Shown here piece after piece: positions 45,801 through 57,830 of a DNA stretch of 64,000 nt (position 1 is its first letter; each line of letters begins with the position of its first letter). The stretch is from contig OY744533.1 in assembly GCA_963556195.1 (NCBI GenBank), forward strand, positions 50,024,613 through 50,088,612. The letters are read 5' to 3'. The notes under the pieces are model-generated. The model did not search any database. It was not told the origin of the DNA and was given only the letters and a program-made list of their open reading frames with translations. The stretch is from Sepiola atlantica (taxonomy: Eukaryota > Mollusca > Cephalopoda > Sepiida > Sepiolidae). A program made the translations under genes and the position numbers.

Positions 45801-46332
45801 GCCGATTGAGCATGTTAGATCCGAGCAAAGACTTCGTATTGAGTTAAGAAAATAATCTGGTTTAGAGAAATGTCTAATTGTGTCGTGTGTACCGGCAGGT
45901 GAGATACGACCGTGGCGTTGTAATTGAGGTCTATAAGCTGGTTGAGATGGAAATATGTTGATTGGTGATGTGTACAGCCGTGTCAGTTACGATCAGAACG
46001 TTGACATTTGGGATGGATAATAAGCTGGTCGAGAAAAATATCTTTGTTGGTGGGGATGTCAGATATGACCAGAACGTTGGAATCGAGCTTACTAATGAGC
46101 TGCCTGGGAGAAATGTCTAGGTTCGTGGCGTGTACAGGCAAGTCAGATACGACCAGAGCGTTGGAATTGAGGTTGATAATAAATAAGCTGGCCGAGAGAA
46201 GCGTATTGGTTGGTGGTGTGTACAGCCGTATCAGATCGTTGACATTGAGGTTCGTACGCTGTTTGAAAACAACAAAAAAATGTCTTGGTTGGTGTGTCTA
46301 CAGGCATATCAGATACGAGATGGGCGTTGTAG
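42864..46332. repeat. ~84-bp satellite array, long unit type
   Basis: Shares the cagcagcttaagagg variant (near 43151) with the previous array; one private change gaggggggcgttg near 44932. Confidence 0.85.
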
Positions 46333-46768
46333 TTGAGCTGTCATGTACGATCCGTGCTTGCCTGCATCCACGCATTCCAACCGTCACCTCGTTCACATAT
46401 TAGCGAAATTCATAGAGCTTGCTGCAAATAAAGAAAGTGTGCATGGCGTTTCTACTGCGCCTTCACTTGCAGCGCGGAAAAAAGTGATTACCGTTAAATG
46501 GAGAATGGCATTGAGGGACAGTGCGTTCCAGCCGAATCGCCAGGCGAGAGAGTACTCAGATGAAGCTATTTCGCGTAGGACTGGTCTCGCCTCTTTGCTT
46601 ACAAAGGAACGGCTCGAATGCAAGAAGATAAGGTAGAGGCGAAAGCGAACAACCGACGGAGAAAGAAGAAAAGATTTTTACCGCCTACTGCAGGCGATAC
46701 GAAATGGAGATTGATCTGTGGAAGCCTGGATGATTACAACCGGCGGCCTGTTGTATTTTTTTGTTGTT
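46333..46768 (-). pseudogene. LINE RT/zf-RVT fossil, copy 9
   Basis: Same as copy 6. Confidence 0.8.
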
Positions 46769-46843
46769 GTCATGCGCGAGTGTCTTTAAGTGAGGATGCA
46801 TTAAAGACAATATTAAAATGATGTTCTGATTTTGATTGTATTA

Positions 46844-47007
46844 TCGGGGTGAGCGCGAACGCAGACCCCACACTTAGAAATAGCGCACCCGAGTCGTCCA
46901 CATTTGGGACGATCGCAAAGGTCAACCCAACCCTAGTGCAATGGAAGGGCCTCGCTCTGGGAGAACGGCCTAGATGATCACCGTTCACTCCTGTGCCAGG
47001 TAAGTAT
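46844..47007 (-). ncRNA. U1: U1 snRNA, copy 9
   Basis: 164 nt, array consensus without private change. Confidence 0.94.
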
Positions 47008-47330
47008 AAAAAATTTCACGGCCCACAACTCACATTTTATACCACACAGCTCTACTCAACACCAACACCTATTTACAAACTACTAAAATACCCGAAAATA
47101 AAATATCACCAACATTAGCATATCACTACTTTTGCATTTCTCAATAACAACAATTCATAACAAACATTTCACTATCATTTAAACTTACCAACATTTTCAC
47201 AAAATACTTCAATTCGTAAGCAAACTTACATTTTACCCTAATAAACAAACTACCATCTCAACAGTTGTCTCCCCTTAGATCAACAGCCGTTTTTCAAATG
47301 TAAGGAAGCATGAAGCCACTTGATGAAAAC
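47008..47330 (-). promoter_or_regulatory. U1 upstream promoter region, copy 9
   Basis: Consensus form; TATA-like box at 47034-47041. Confidence 0.65.
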
Positions 47331-50300
47331 TAAGCTGGTAGGTGCGTCAGATACGACCTCGCGTTGGAATAAGCTGGTCGAAGAAAATGTCACGGTTGGT
47401 TGTGTGTACAAGCAGCTAAGATTCGAGCAGAGCATTACAATTTTGGTGAATAAGCTGGTCGCGAGAGAAATGTCTTAGTTGGTGGTCATGTCAGATTCGA
47501 TTAGAACGTTCGAACTAACGTTCATAGTAATCTAGTCCAGGCAGGAAATCTAACGGTTGGTAGTGTGTACAGGCATGTTAGACACGAGCAGAGTGTGTGT
47601 ACCCAGGTTGATAAGCAGCAGCTCAAGAGGAATGCCTTGTTTGGTAGTCAAGTCAGATCAGAGCAGAACTTTGGAATTGAGTTGAGTAATGAGTTTGTTT
47701 AGAGAAAGGTCTTATTTGGTGGTGTGTACAGGCAGGTCAGATACGACCAGGGCGTTGTAATTGAGGTTCATAAGCTGGTTGAGAAGAAATATGTTTGTTG
47801 CTGGTTTGCACAGCCGTGTCAGTTACTATCAGAACGCTGACATCGGGGTGGATAATAAGCTGGTCGAGTAAAAACTTGGTTGATAGGCATGTCATGTCAG
47901 AGCAGCGCAGAGAGTTGGAATTCAGGTGGGTAATAAGCTGGTCAAGAGAAATGTCTTAGCTACTGCTATGTACAGACATGTCAGATATGACTAGAGCCTT
48001 TAGATTGAGGCTGATTATAAGCTAGGCGAGAGAAATGTCTTGGTTTCTTGTGTGTACAGTAATGTCCGATACATCCAGCACGTTCGAAATGTGGTTGATA
48101 AGTTGATCAAGAGGTAACGGTAACGGAGTTGTAATTGAGGCTGTTACTAAACTGGTCGAGGTAAACGTCTCGGCTGGTGGTGTGTACAGGCATGTCGGAT
48201 ACAACTAGTGCGTTGTTGATGAGGTTGATGAGCTACTCGAGAAAAATGAGGTTGATAAGCTAGTCGAGAAGAAATACCTTGGTTGCTGGTGTGTGCGGGC
48301 AGGTCATATACGACCAGAGCGTTCGAATTGAGGTTTATAATAAGCTTGACGAGAGAAATGTCCTGGTAGTGGGTGTGTATCAGATACGATCTTAACGTGA
48401 AAACTGAAATGGATACGCTATTCGAGAAAAAACGTCTTGCTTGGTGGCATATATCAGATACGACAAGGGCGTTGTCATTGAAGTAACTAATGAAGTAGTC
48501 GAGGTAATCGTTTCGGCTGGCGGTGTGTACAGACATGTCAGATACATCCAGTGCGTTCGAGATGCGGTTGATAAGCTACTCGAGAGAAATGTCTTGCTTA
48601 GTGGCGTCTAGAAGCAGGTGAGATACGATCGCAACGATGGAATTTAGATTGATAAGCTGGGCCAGAGAAATGTCTTGGTTTGTGGTGTCTACAGTGATAG
48701 TTGATACACTCAGCACGGTGGAAATGAGGTTGATAAGCTGGTCGAAAGAAAATATCCCGGTTCCTGGCCTGTGCAGGCAGGTCAGATACGATCGGAACGT
48801 TAAAATCGATGTAGATACGCTATTCGAGAAAAATGTTTTGGTTGGTGGTGTATATCAGATACGACAATAGCGTTGTAATTGAGGTTGCTGCTAAACTGGT
48901 CGAGGGAAACGTCTCGCCTGGTGGTGTGTACAGGCATGTACGTTACATCCAGTGCGTTTGAAATGTGGTTGATAACATACTATAGAGAAATTTCTTGGTT
49001 AGTGGTGTGTAGTGGCAGGTCAGATACGAACGAAACGTTGGAATCGGGGTTGATAAGCTGGGCGATGAGAAATGTTTTTTTCTTTCTGATGTGCATAGGC
49101 AGGTCGGATACGACAAGGACGTTGTAATTGAGGTTGCTACTAATTTGGTCAATGGAAACGTCTTGATTGGTGGTGTGTGCAGGCATGTCAGATGCATCCA
49201 GTGCGTCCTAGATGAGGTTGATAAGCTACTCGAGAGAAATGTCTTGGTTAGTGGTGTTGAGAGGTAGGTCAGATACGACCACAACGTTTTAATGGAGGTC
49301 GATAAACTGGGCGAGTGAAACGTCTAGGTTGGGGGTGTGTACAGGCATATCAGATACGACAACCGCGTTGTAATTGAGGTTGCTACTAAACTGGCTGAGG
49401 GGGACGTTGTTGGCTGGTCGTGTGCATAGGCATGTCAGACACATCTAGTGCGTTCGAAATGAGATTGAAATGCTACCCGGGAGAAATGTCTTGGTTAGAT
49501 TGTGTAGAGGCAGGTCAGATACGATCACAACGTTGGAAATGAGATTGACAAGCTGGTCGAGAGAAATGTCTTAATTGGTGGGGATATCCGATCAAAGCGT
49601 ATCATTGGAATTAAGGTGGATAATAAACTGGTCGAGAGAAATGTATTGGTTGATGGTGTATACACGCAGGTCAAATACGACCAGAGCGTTGGAATTCAGA
49701 TTGATAATAAGCTAGTCGAGAGAAATGTAGTGGCTGGTGGTATATACATGCAGGTCAAATACGACCAAAGTGTTGGAACTACAGTTGTTACTAAGCTGGC
49801 CAAGAAGAATGTCTCGGTTGGTGGGTGCGTCAGATACGACCAGAGCGTTGGAATAAAGATTCCTAATAAGCTGGTCGAAGAAAGTGGCAAGTTTGGTTGT
49901 GTGTACAAGCCGGTAGGATACGAGCAGAGCGTTACAATTGTGACGGATAAGCTGATCGCGAGAGAAATGTCTTAGTCGGTGGTCATGTCAGATCCGATTA
50001 AAACGTTCGAACTAACGTTCATAATAATCTAGTGAACGAGGGAAATGTAAGGGTTGGTAGTGTGCACAGGCATGTTAGATACGAGCAGAGCATTGGAATC
50101 CAGGCTCAAGGGAACTGCCTTAGTTGGTAGGCATGTCAGATGAGAGCAGAAGGTTGAAATTGAGTTGGATAATAAGATGGTTTAGAGAAATGTTTTATTT
50201 GGAAGTGTGTACAGACAGGTCAGATACGACTAGAGTGTTGGAATAATATGCTTGAGAGAAATGTGATGCCGATTGAGCATGTTAGATCCGAGCAAAGACT

Positions 50301-50799
50301 TCGTATTGAGTTAAGAAAATAATCTGGTTTAGAGAAATGTCTAATTGTGTCGTGTGTACCGGCAGGTGAGATACGACCGTGGCGTTGTAATTGAGGTCTA
50401 TAAGCTGGTTGAGATGGAAATATGTTGATTGGTGATGTGTACAGCCGTGTCAGTTACGATCAGAACGTTGACATTTGGGATGGATAATAAGCTGGTCGAG
50501 AAAAATATCTTTGTTGGTGGGGATGTCAGATATGACCAGAACGTTGGAATCGAGCTTACTAATGAGCTGCCTGGGAGAAATGTCTAGGTTCGTGGCGTGT
50601 ACAGGCAAGTCAGATACGACCAGAGCGTTGGAATTGAGGTTGATAATAAATAAGCTGGCCGAGAGAAGCGTATTGGTTGGTGGTGTGTACAGCCGTATCA
50701 GATCGTTGACATTGAGGTTCGTACGCTGTTTGAAAACAACAAAAAAATGTCTTGGTTGGTGTGTCTACAGGCATATCAGATACGAGATGGGCGTTGTAG
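47331..50799. repeat. ~84-bp satellite array, long unit type
   Basis: Private changes only (acaactagtg near 48202, gaaatgctaccc near 49467). Confidence 0.85.
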
Positions 50800-51235
50800 T
50801 TGAGCTGTCATGTACGATCCGTGCTTGCCTGCATCCACGCATTCCAACCGTCACCTCGTTCACATATTAGCGAAATTCATAGAGCTTGCTGCAAATAAAG
50901 AAAGTGTGCATGGCGTTTCTACTGCGCCTTCACTTGCAGCGCGGAAAAAAGTGATTACCGTTAAATGGAGAATGGCATTGAGGGACAGTGCGTTCCAGCC
51001 GAATCGCCAGGCGAGAGAGTACTCAGATGAAGCTATTTCGCGTAGGACTGGTCTCGCCTCTTTGCTTACAAAGGAACGGCTCGAATGCAAGAAGATAAGG
51101 TAGAGGCGAAAGCGAACAACCGACGGAGAAAGAAGAAAAGATTTTTACCGCCTACTGCAGGCGATACGAAATGGAGATTGATCTGTGGAAGCCTGGATGA
51201 TTACAACCGGCGGCCTGTTGTATTTTTTTGTTGTT
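50800..51235 (-). pseudogene. LINE RT/zf-RVT fossil, copy 10
   Basis: Same as copy 6. Unlike copy 5, also at a block end, it has no 12-bp deletion in the adjoining U1 3' flank. Confidence 0.8.
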
Positions 51236-51310
51236 GTCATGCGCGAGTGTCTTTAAGTGAGGATGCATTAAAGACAATATTAAAATGATGTTCTGATTTT
51301 GATTGTATTA

Positions 51311-51474
51311 TCGGGGTGAGCGCGAACGCAGACCCCACACTTAGAAATAGCGCACCCGAGTCGTCCACATTTGGGACGATCGCAAAGGTCAACCCAACCC
51401 TAGTGCAATGGAAGGGCCTCGCTCTGGGAGAACGGCCTAGATGATCACCGTTCACTCCTGTGCCAGGTAAGTAT
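51311..51474 (-). ncRNA. U1: U1 snRNA, copy 10
   Basis: 164 nt, array consensus without private change. Last gene of block 2, next to the spacer. Confidence 0.94.
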
Positions 51475-51797
51475 AAAAAATTTCACGGCCCACAACTCAA
51501 ATTTTATACCACACAGCTCTACTCAACACCAACACCTATTTACAAACTACTAAAATACCCGAAAATAAAATATCACCAACATTAGCATATCACTACTTTT
51601 GCATTTCTCAATAACAACAATTCATAACAAACATTTCACTATCATTTAAACTTACCAACATTTTCACAAAATACTTCAATTCGTAAGCAAACTTACATTT
51701 TACCCTAATAAACAAACTACCATCTCAACAGTTGTCTCCCCTTAGATCAACAGCCGTTTTTCAAATGTTAGGAGCCAACGAGGCATGAAGCCACTTA
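51475..51797 (-). promoter_or_regulatory. U1 upstream promoter region, copy 10 (spacer-flanked)
   Basis: Like copy 5 it ends in a variant (gttaggagccaacgaggcatg) leading into spacer. It keeps the octamer-like ATGCAAAA that copy 5 has lost. Shares ctcaaattttatacc with copy 11 (ctcacattttatacc elsewhere). Confidence 0.62.
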
Positions 51798-52379
51798 ATG
51801 AAAACAGCTGAAAAAAAAGAACGAAAGATGATTATCGCAAACACAGCAGATGCTGCTTTGAACTATTGTCCATTCGATATGATGCATGGTCATTGTAGTA
51901 TTTGTTACGCAGTTTGTTGATTTTGTTGTGAAAATCATCAGTGGATATGAAAAAAATAAACTGGGGCCTTCTAGCTATTATTAAAATGCAGTATTTGTTC
52001 TTTCCTCGGTCGGACACAAGGTCGATTCAATGTGTGATAAGTACCATTTTTCTAAAACGGTGCAGTTCTCTCGATTGGGACAAAAATTAAAACATTGCCT
52101 CAGTCGAAAAGCATTCCTCTTCCTACTCCTCCTCTCCCTCCTCCTCTCACTGACGATGACAGGACAGAATTTGAATTATTTATTCGAAAATAAAATAAAG
52201 ATATATTTCATAAGAGATGCTACACTTTGATCGTAACCCGAACGTCAGAAAGTACGGAAACTGAAGAAAAAACAGAAAACAAACACTTACTGATTTATTT
52301 CGTTGTATTCTTCTTTGTAAATTGTTGCTTTTCATTTAGTTTTCTTTTGTAATTAGTAGCAATTAGAAAGAGTGTTGCT

Positions 52380-52890
52380 GTGGGCAGGATCGGTAACTGC
52401 TGCAAGTCGTCCCGGGCACGATCGTTGCTGCTGTAAAAAATAGAATACCATTAAAGTACTAAGTGGGAGGGAAACACAAATTGTGTCAGTCGAAGAGAAT
52501 TTCTCCTCTGCTGACTGAAAAGAAAAGTTTTTTTAAAAATACTCAATCAAACAACGACCTTCAATTGAACAAAGGCCTTCTATCGGACAACAACCTTCTA
52601 GTTGCAAATAGTAACAGAGTTGCTGTAGTAAATGATGATGACGATGACGAAAGACAAGATCGGAAGTTGCTGCTTGTTTTAGAGATCAGGATCGCTGCTG
52701 CTAGTTGTAGATACTGTAGTAGATGATGATGTTACCGTGGACAGGATCGGAAGCTGCTGCTAATCGTCGAGTACAGGATCGCTGCTTCTAGTTGTGGATA
52801 GGAACAAAGCTACGGTAAAATAAGATAACATTAAAAACACTAAGTGAACACAAATCAGAATTGTGTCAGTCGAAGGAAATTTCTCCCAAC
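52380..52890. repeat. Short degenerate duplications inside the spacer
   Basis: Counterpart of 28480-28990, with the ~60-nt gacaggatcggaag motif at about 52383, 52653 and 52740. Confidence 0.7.
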
Positions 52891-53688
52891 GCATATTGGA
52901 CTCACCTTTTTCTGTTGCTATTTAAAACTTCCGGTGGTTCTGTCCTATGCTATATTGTCAACTAGTCGGTGATCTAGATACAGTGAACTAAAACGAATTT
53001 ATTAAATTCCTATTTGTAAACAAAATTCATAAGCATGGCTATATTTTGAAGAATTTTCCTCAAAGCCCTTACTCCGGCAATATGTCTCCACCCGACAAAC
53101 TCTTTGATGCAAATATGGTGAATTTTACAACATATTTGTTAAATATCGTTTGGGGATGGCTAGATAGATAGAAAGGCATACGGTGGTGGTGGTGTATGAG
53201 AGTAGTAATATATTTCATAAAGAGAGGTGGGGGAGGTGACTGCTTTGGCTTCTCCCTTCTCCCCACCACCATTTTCTCTCTCTCGTTGCCATTCGCGAAG
53301 CCATTTTTTATTTTTTTTATTTCTTTATTTTTTTTACAAGTCAGTGTTTTAATAAAATGCCGAAAAGTCACCGTCGTCAAATCTGTTTCATTTTAAATCG
53401 TACAAACTTTCGAAAGGCGGCGCAATTCTTTGATCTTGAAAACTCTTAGTCTCCCATTTGCGCCGTTATGTCGCCTCTTAACCTCCAATAAATCCCAATG
53501 AAATATAAAAATCTGTTCAAAAAGAACCATTTCAGATTCGGAAAAATATAGTCGCCATCTTTATAAACACTAGAATATATAAAAAAATGTTTCTATTGGC
53601 CCCCTCCTCCCCGGTTAGTGTTGAGGTTAATGAACGTATGTTGTTGTTTTTGTTGTTGTTGCTTTTGTATTTGTGTCGTGAATGAATT

Positions 53689-54907
53689 GAGAGAGAAGGC
53701 AGGGAGCAAAGGAAATGGGGGGGATAGAGAGTGAGGGAGAAGAGTCGAGAGAGAAGGCGAGAGAGAGAGAGAGAGGGAGAGAGAGAGAGAGAGGCGGAAG
53801 AGGCGAGATGGGAAGGGGGGGAGAGAGGGATGAGAGAAGTGGAGATGGGGAGAGAGAGCGAAGGGACGAGAGGAGATAAGAGGAGAGAAGATGTGAGAGA
53901 GATAGTTAGAGGGGTAATGGGAGAAGGGGTAAACAAGAGGAGGTGAGAGAGATGGGTGAGAGAGGGAATGCGAGAGGAGGAGAGAGAAATGGGGAAAGAG
54001 ATGGTAGGATGGACACAAGAGATAGGGCGAGTGCGAGAGGAGCGATAAAGATGTAGAGGGAGGAAAAGGGGGATTAAGAAAGATGGGGAAAGGAAAAGAT
54101 AGAGAGTGTGGGCGAGAGGGGGGCGGAGATAAGGGGGTGGTAGGGATGAGAGAGGTAGTGAGAGGGAGTTTGGGGTGAGAAAGAGAGAAAGGGGGTGAGA
54201 GGGAGAATGGCAGAGGAGGAGAGAAGGGGAGAATAAGTGAGAGAGAGAGAGAGAGAGTCGCAATTGGGAAATCATGTAGGGGTGAGAAAGACGGAGAGAA
54301 AGAGAGGGAGAAAACGAAAGTTAGAGGGAGAACGCGGAAAGACAAAGATAGGGGAGGGTTGTGAGAGAGAGGCAGAAAGAGACACGGTGAGGGGAATGTG
54401 AGAGTTGGGGGGAGGAGAGGTGACAGGTAGAAAAGATAGAGAGAGTGGGCGAGAGAGGGAGGGAGGGAGAAAGAGGAGAGGCGGGAGAGAGGTGGAGAGA
54501 GAAATGTAGAATGATTGAGAGAGGGGGAAGGTGATAAGAGGTAGATAGAGAAACGGGGATGAAAGGACAATGTTGGGTAGAGAGAGAGAGATCAGAAAGG
54601 AAGAGAGAGTAAGGGAGAGGACAAGTATAAATAGTGGTTGAGGGAGAAAGAGTAGGGGAGAGAGAGACGATGGAGAGAGAAGATAAGAGGGGGTACGGAG
54701 ACTGAGTTAGCAATAGAAAGGGGGAAAGAGGGAGAGAGAGAGAGGGAAAATGGGAAAAGAGAGATGGTAGTAGAGAGAGAGAGAGACAGAGAGAGAAAGA
54801 AGAAGGAGAGAGATGGCAGTACAAACATGGGGAAAGAGTAAGAGTGGGAGGGAGTAGGGGAGAGGTAGAGTGGGAGAGAGAGATTGTGAGATAGGGAGAG
54901 AGAGGAG
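53689..54907. repeat. 1.2-kb GA-rich polypurine tract
   Basis: Counterpart of 29793-31009 with small length differences in the (GA)n runs (for example near 53760-53790). Confidence 0.9.
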
Positions 54908-55050
54908 CTTTAGTCAGCGATGTTGACGAATTATTCTCTAAAATTCTTTCGAAAAATCAATGTTTATCGTTTATTTGCTTCTTAAATAAAAAGGTCATCC
55001 CTGGGAGGAAGTTATCCTCACAAACAAACAGATACCCCCACACACAACAT

Positions 55051-55093
<43 letters not shown>

Positions 55094-55125
55094 CTCTCTT
55101 TCTCTCTCTTTCTCTCTCTCTCTTC
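55051..55125. repeat. (CT)n microsatellite, long allele
   Basis: Nineteen uninterrupted CT plus C before the CG interruption, the longest of the three copies in the window. Confidence 0.9.
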
Positions 55126-55549
55126 CTGTCCGCTCTATGAAACTATAGAGAAAATAAAATATCTAACTTCCAGCTCCTCTTTAATAAAACAACATTTGTT
55201 TGCCAGGCACAGCACCACTTTACTCCTCTACACTTATGTTAAAAGAATTTAGTTTTTTTTTTACCAGTAATCAGTCCACAACGTCTGCCTTCCATAAAAT
55301 CATTAGTTTGGCAACCGAAAAAGTCTATTCAAATCGTTCAACTTTTTTTTAAATGTCCGATTTCGGGGTGATGGGTGGGGTATAGCCAAGAGACACACGA
55401 AATCTGGGGGTAGTAACACCTTTTCGTTTATAAATCTATATTGAGAGAAGACACGTTCAGTAGCTGATGGCGACAGATAGGCGAGTTTCTTATGCTTCAA
55501 ATGGCTTTAAGAGCGGCCTGTACCTATTGAAAAAGATTGATATACCCAG

Positions 55550-56832
55550 GGCGAAGGTTGGTAGTATGTAGAGACAGGTTACATGCGACCGGAGCATGGG
55601 AATTGAAGTTGATAAGCTGTCTTGGTCAGTGCGCATGTCAGATTAGAGGAGAATGATGGCATTGATGTGCGAAATATGCTGGTTTAGAGAAATGTGTTCG
55701 TTTTTTTTAGTGTGTGTACAGACATGCCAGATACGACCGGAGCATTGGAATTGAGTTTGATAATCTGGTCGAGAGGAATGTCTTGGTTAGCTGGCATGTC
55801 AGATGAGAGCAAATCCGTAGAATTGAGGAGGATAATAAGCTGGTCGAAGAAATGACATGGTGTGTGGTGTGTACAATCATGTTAGATACATCCAGTGCGT
55901 TCGATAAGCTCGCCGAGAGAAATGATTAGATTTGTTGTGTGTACAGACAGGTCAGATACGACCAGAGCGTTGGAATTTAGATTGACATTAAACTGGTCGA
56001 GAGAAATGTATTGGTTGGTGATATATACAGGCAGGTCAAATACGACCAGAGCGTTAGAGTTACGGTTGTTACTAAGCTGGTGGGTGCGTCAGATACGACC
56101 TCGCGTTGGAATAAAGATTCCTTATAAGCTGGTCGAAGAAAATGTCACGGTTGGTTGTGTGTACAAGCAGCTAAGATACGAGCAGAGCATTACAATTTTG
56201 GTGAATAAGCTGGTCGCGAGAGAAATGTCTTAGTTGGTTGTCATGTCAGATTCGATTAAAACGTTCGAACTAACGTTCATAATAAAATAATCTAGTGAAC
56301 GAGGGAAATGTAAGGGTTGGTAGTGTGCACAGGCATGTTAGATACGAGCAGAGCATTGGAATCCAGGCTCAAGGGAACTGCCTTAGTTGGTAGGCATGTC
56401 AGATGAGAGCAGAAGGTTGAAATTGAGTTGGATAATAAGATGGTTTAGAGAAATGTTTTATTTGGAAGTGTGTACAGCCGTGTCAGTTACGATCAGAACG
56501 TTGACATTTGGGATGGATAATAAGCTGGTCGAGAAAAATATCTTTGTTGGTGGGGATGTCAGATATGACCAGAACGTTGGAATCGAGCTTACTAATGAGC
56601 TGCCTGGGAGAAATGTCTAGGTTCGTGGCGTGTACAGGCAAGTCAGATACGACCAGAGCGTTGGAATTGAGGTTGATAATAAATAAGCTGGCCGAGAGAA
56701 GCGTATTGGTTGGTGGTGTGTACAGCCGTATCAGATCGTTGACATTGAGGTTCGTACGCTGTTTGAAAACAACAAAAAAATGTCTTGGTTGGTGTGTCTA
56801 CAGGCATATCAGATACGAGATGGGCGTTGTAG
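55550..56832. repeat. ~84-bp satellite, first unit of block 3
   Basis: Counterpart of 31650-32931. It lacks the long-type segment but with a different join (tttggaagtgtgtacagccg, about 56463), so the segment was lost or converted separately here. Confidence 0.85.
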
Positions 56833-57268
56833 TTGAGCTGTCATGTACGATCCGTGCTTGCCTGCATCCACGCATTCCAACCGTCACCTCGTTCACATAT
56901 TAGCGAAATTCATAGAGCTTGCTGCAAATAAAGAAAGTGTGCATGGCGTTTCTACTGCGCCTTCACTTGCAGCGCGGAAAAAAGTGATTACCGTTAAATG
57001 GAGAATGGCATTGAGGGACAGTGCGTTCCAGCCGAATCGCCAGGCGAGAGAGTACTCAGATGAAGCTATTTCGCGTAGGACTGGTCTCGCCTCTTTGCTT
57101 ACAAAGGAACGGCTCGAATGCAAGAAGATAAGGTAGAGGCGAAAGCGAACAACCGACGGAGAAAGAAGAAAAGATTTTTACCGCCTACTGCAGGCGATAC
57201 GAAATGGAGATTGATCTGTGGAAGCCTGGATGATTACAACCGGCGGCCTGTTGTATTTTTTTGTTGTT
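56833..57268 (-). pseudogene. LINE RT/zf-RVT fossil, copy 11
   Basis: Same as copy 6. Confidence 0.8.
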
Positions 57269-57343
57269 GTCATGCGCGAGTGTCTTTAAGTGAGGATGCA
57301 TTAAAGACAATATTAAAATGATGTTCTGATTTTGATTGTATTA

Positions 57344-57507
57344 TCGGGGTGAGCGCGAACGCAGACCCCACACTTAGAAATAGCGCACCCGAGTCGTCCA
57401 CATTTGGGACGATCGCAAAGGTCAACCCAACCCTAGTGCAATGGAAGGGCCTCGCTCTGGGAGAACGGCCTAGATGATCACCGTTCACTCCTGTGCCAGG
57501 TAAGTAT
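57344..57507 (-). ncRNA. U1: U1 snRNA, copy 11
   Basis: 164 nt, array consensus without private change. First gene of block 3. Confidence 0.94.
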
Positions 57508-57830
57508 AAAAAATTTCACGGCCCACAACTCAAATTTTATACCACACAGCTCTACTCAACACCAACACCTATTTACAAACTACTAAAATACCCGAAAATA
57601 AAATATCACCAACATTAGCATATCACTACTTTTGCATTTCTCAATAACAACAATTCATAACAAACATTTCACTATCATTTAAACTTACCAACATTTTCAC
57701 AAAATACTTCAATTCGTAAGCAAACTTACATTTTACCCTAATAAACAAACTACCATCTCAACAGTTGTCTCCCCTTAGATCAACAGCCGTTTTTCAAATG
57801 TAAGGAAGCATGAAGCCACTTGATGAAAAC
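57508..57830 (-). promoter_or_regulatory. U1 upstream promoter region, copy 11
   Basis: Consensus except ctcaaattttatacc, shared with copy 10; TATA-like box at 57534-57541. Confidence 0.65.

Larger units (their letters stand above)
51798..55549. repeat. Higher-order-repeat spacer, copy 3 (complete)
   Basis: Nearly identical to 27897-31649, with scattered substitutions and short indels in the simple-sequence parts. The minus-strand frame equivalent to 29170-29631 is cut to 53069-53380 by a T-to-A change near 53395, which argues against it being a gene. Confidence 0.86.
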
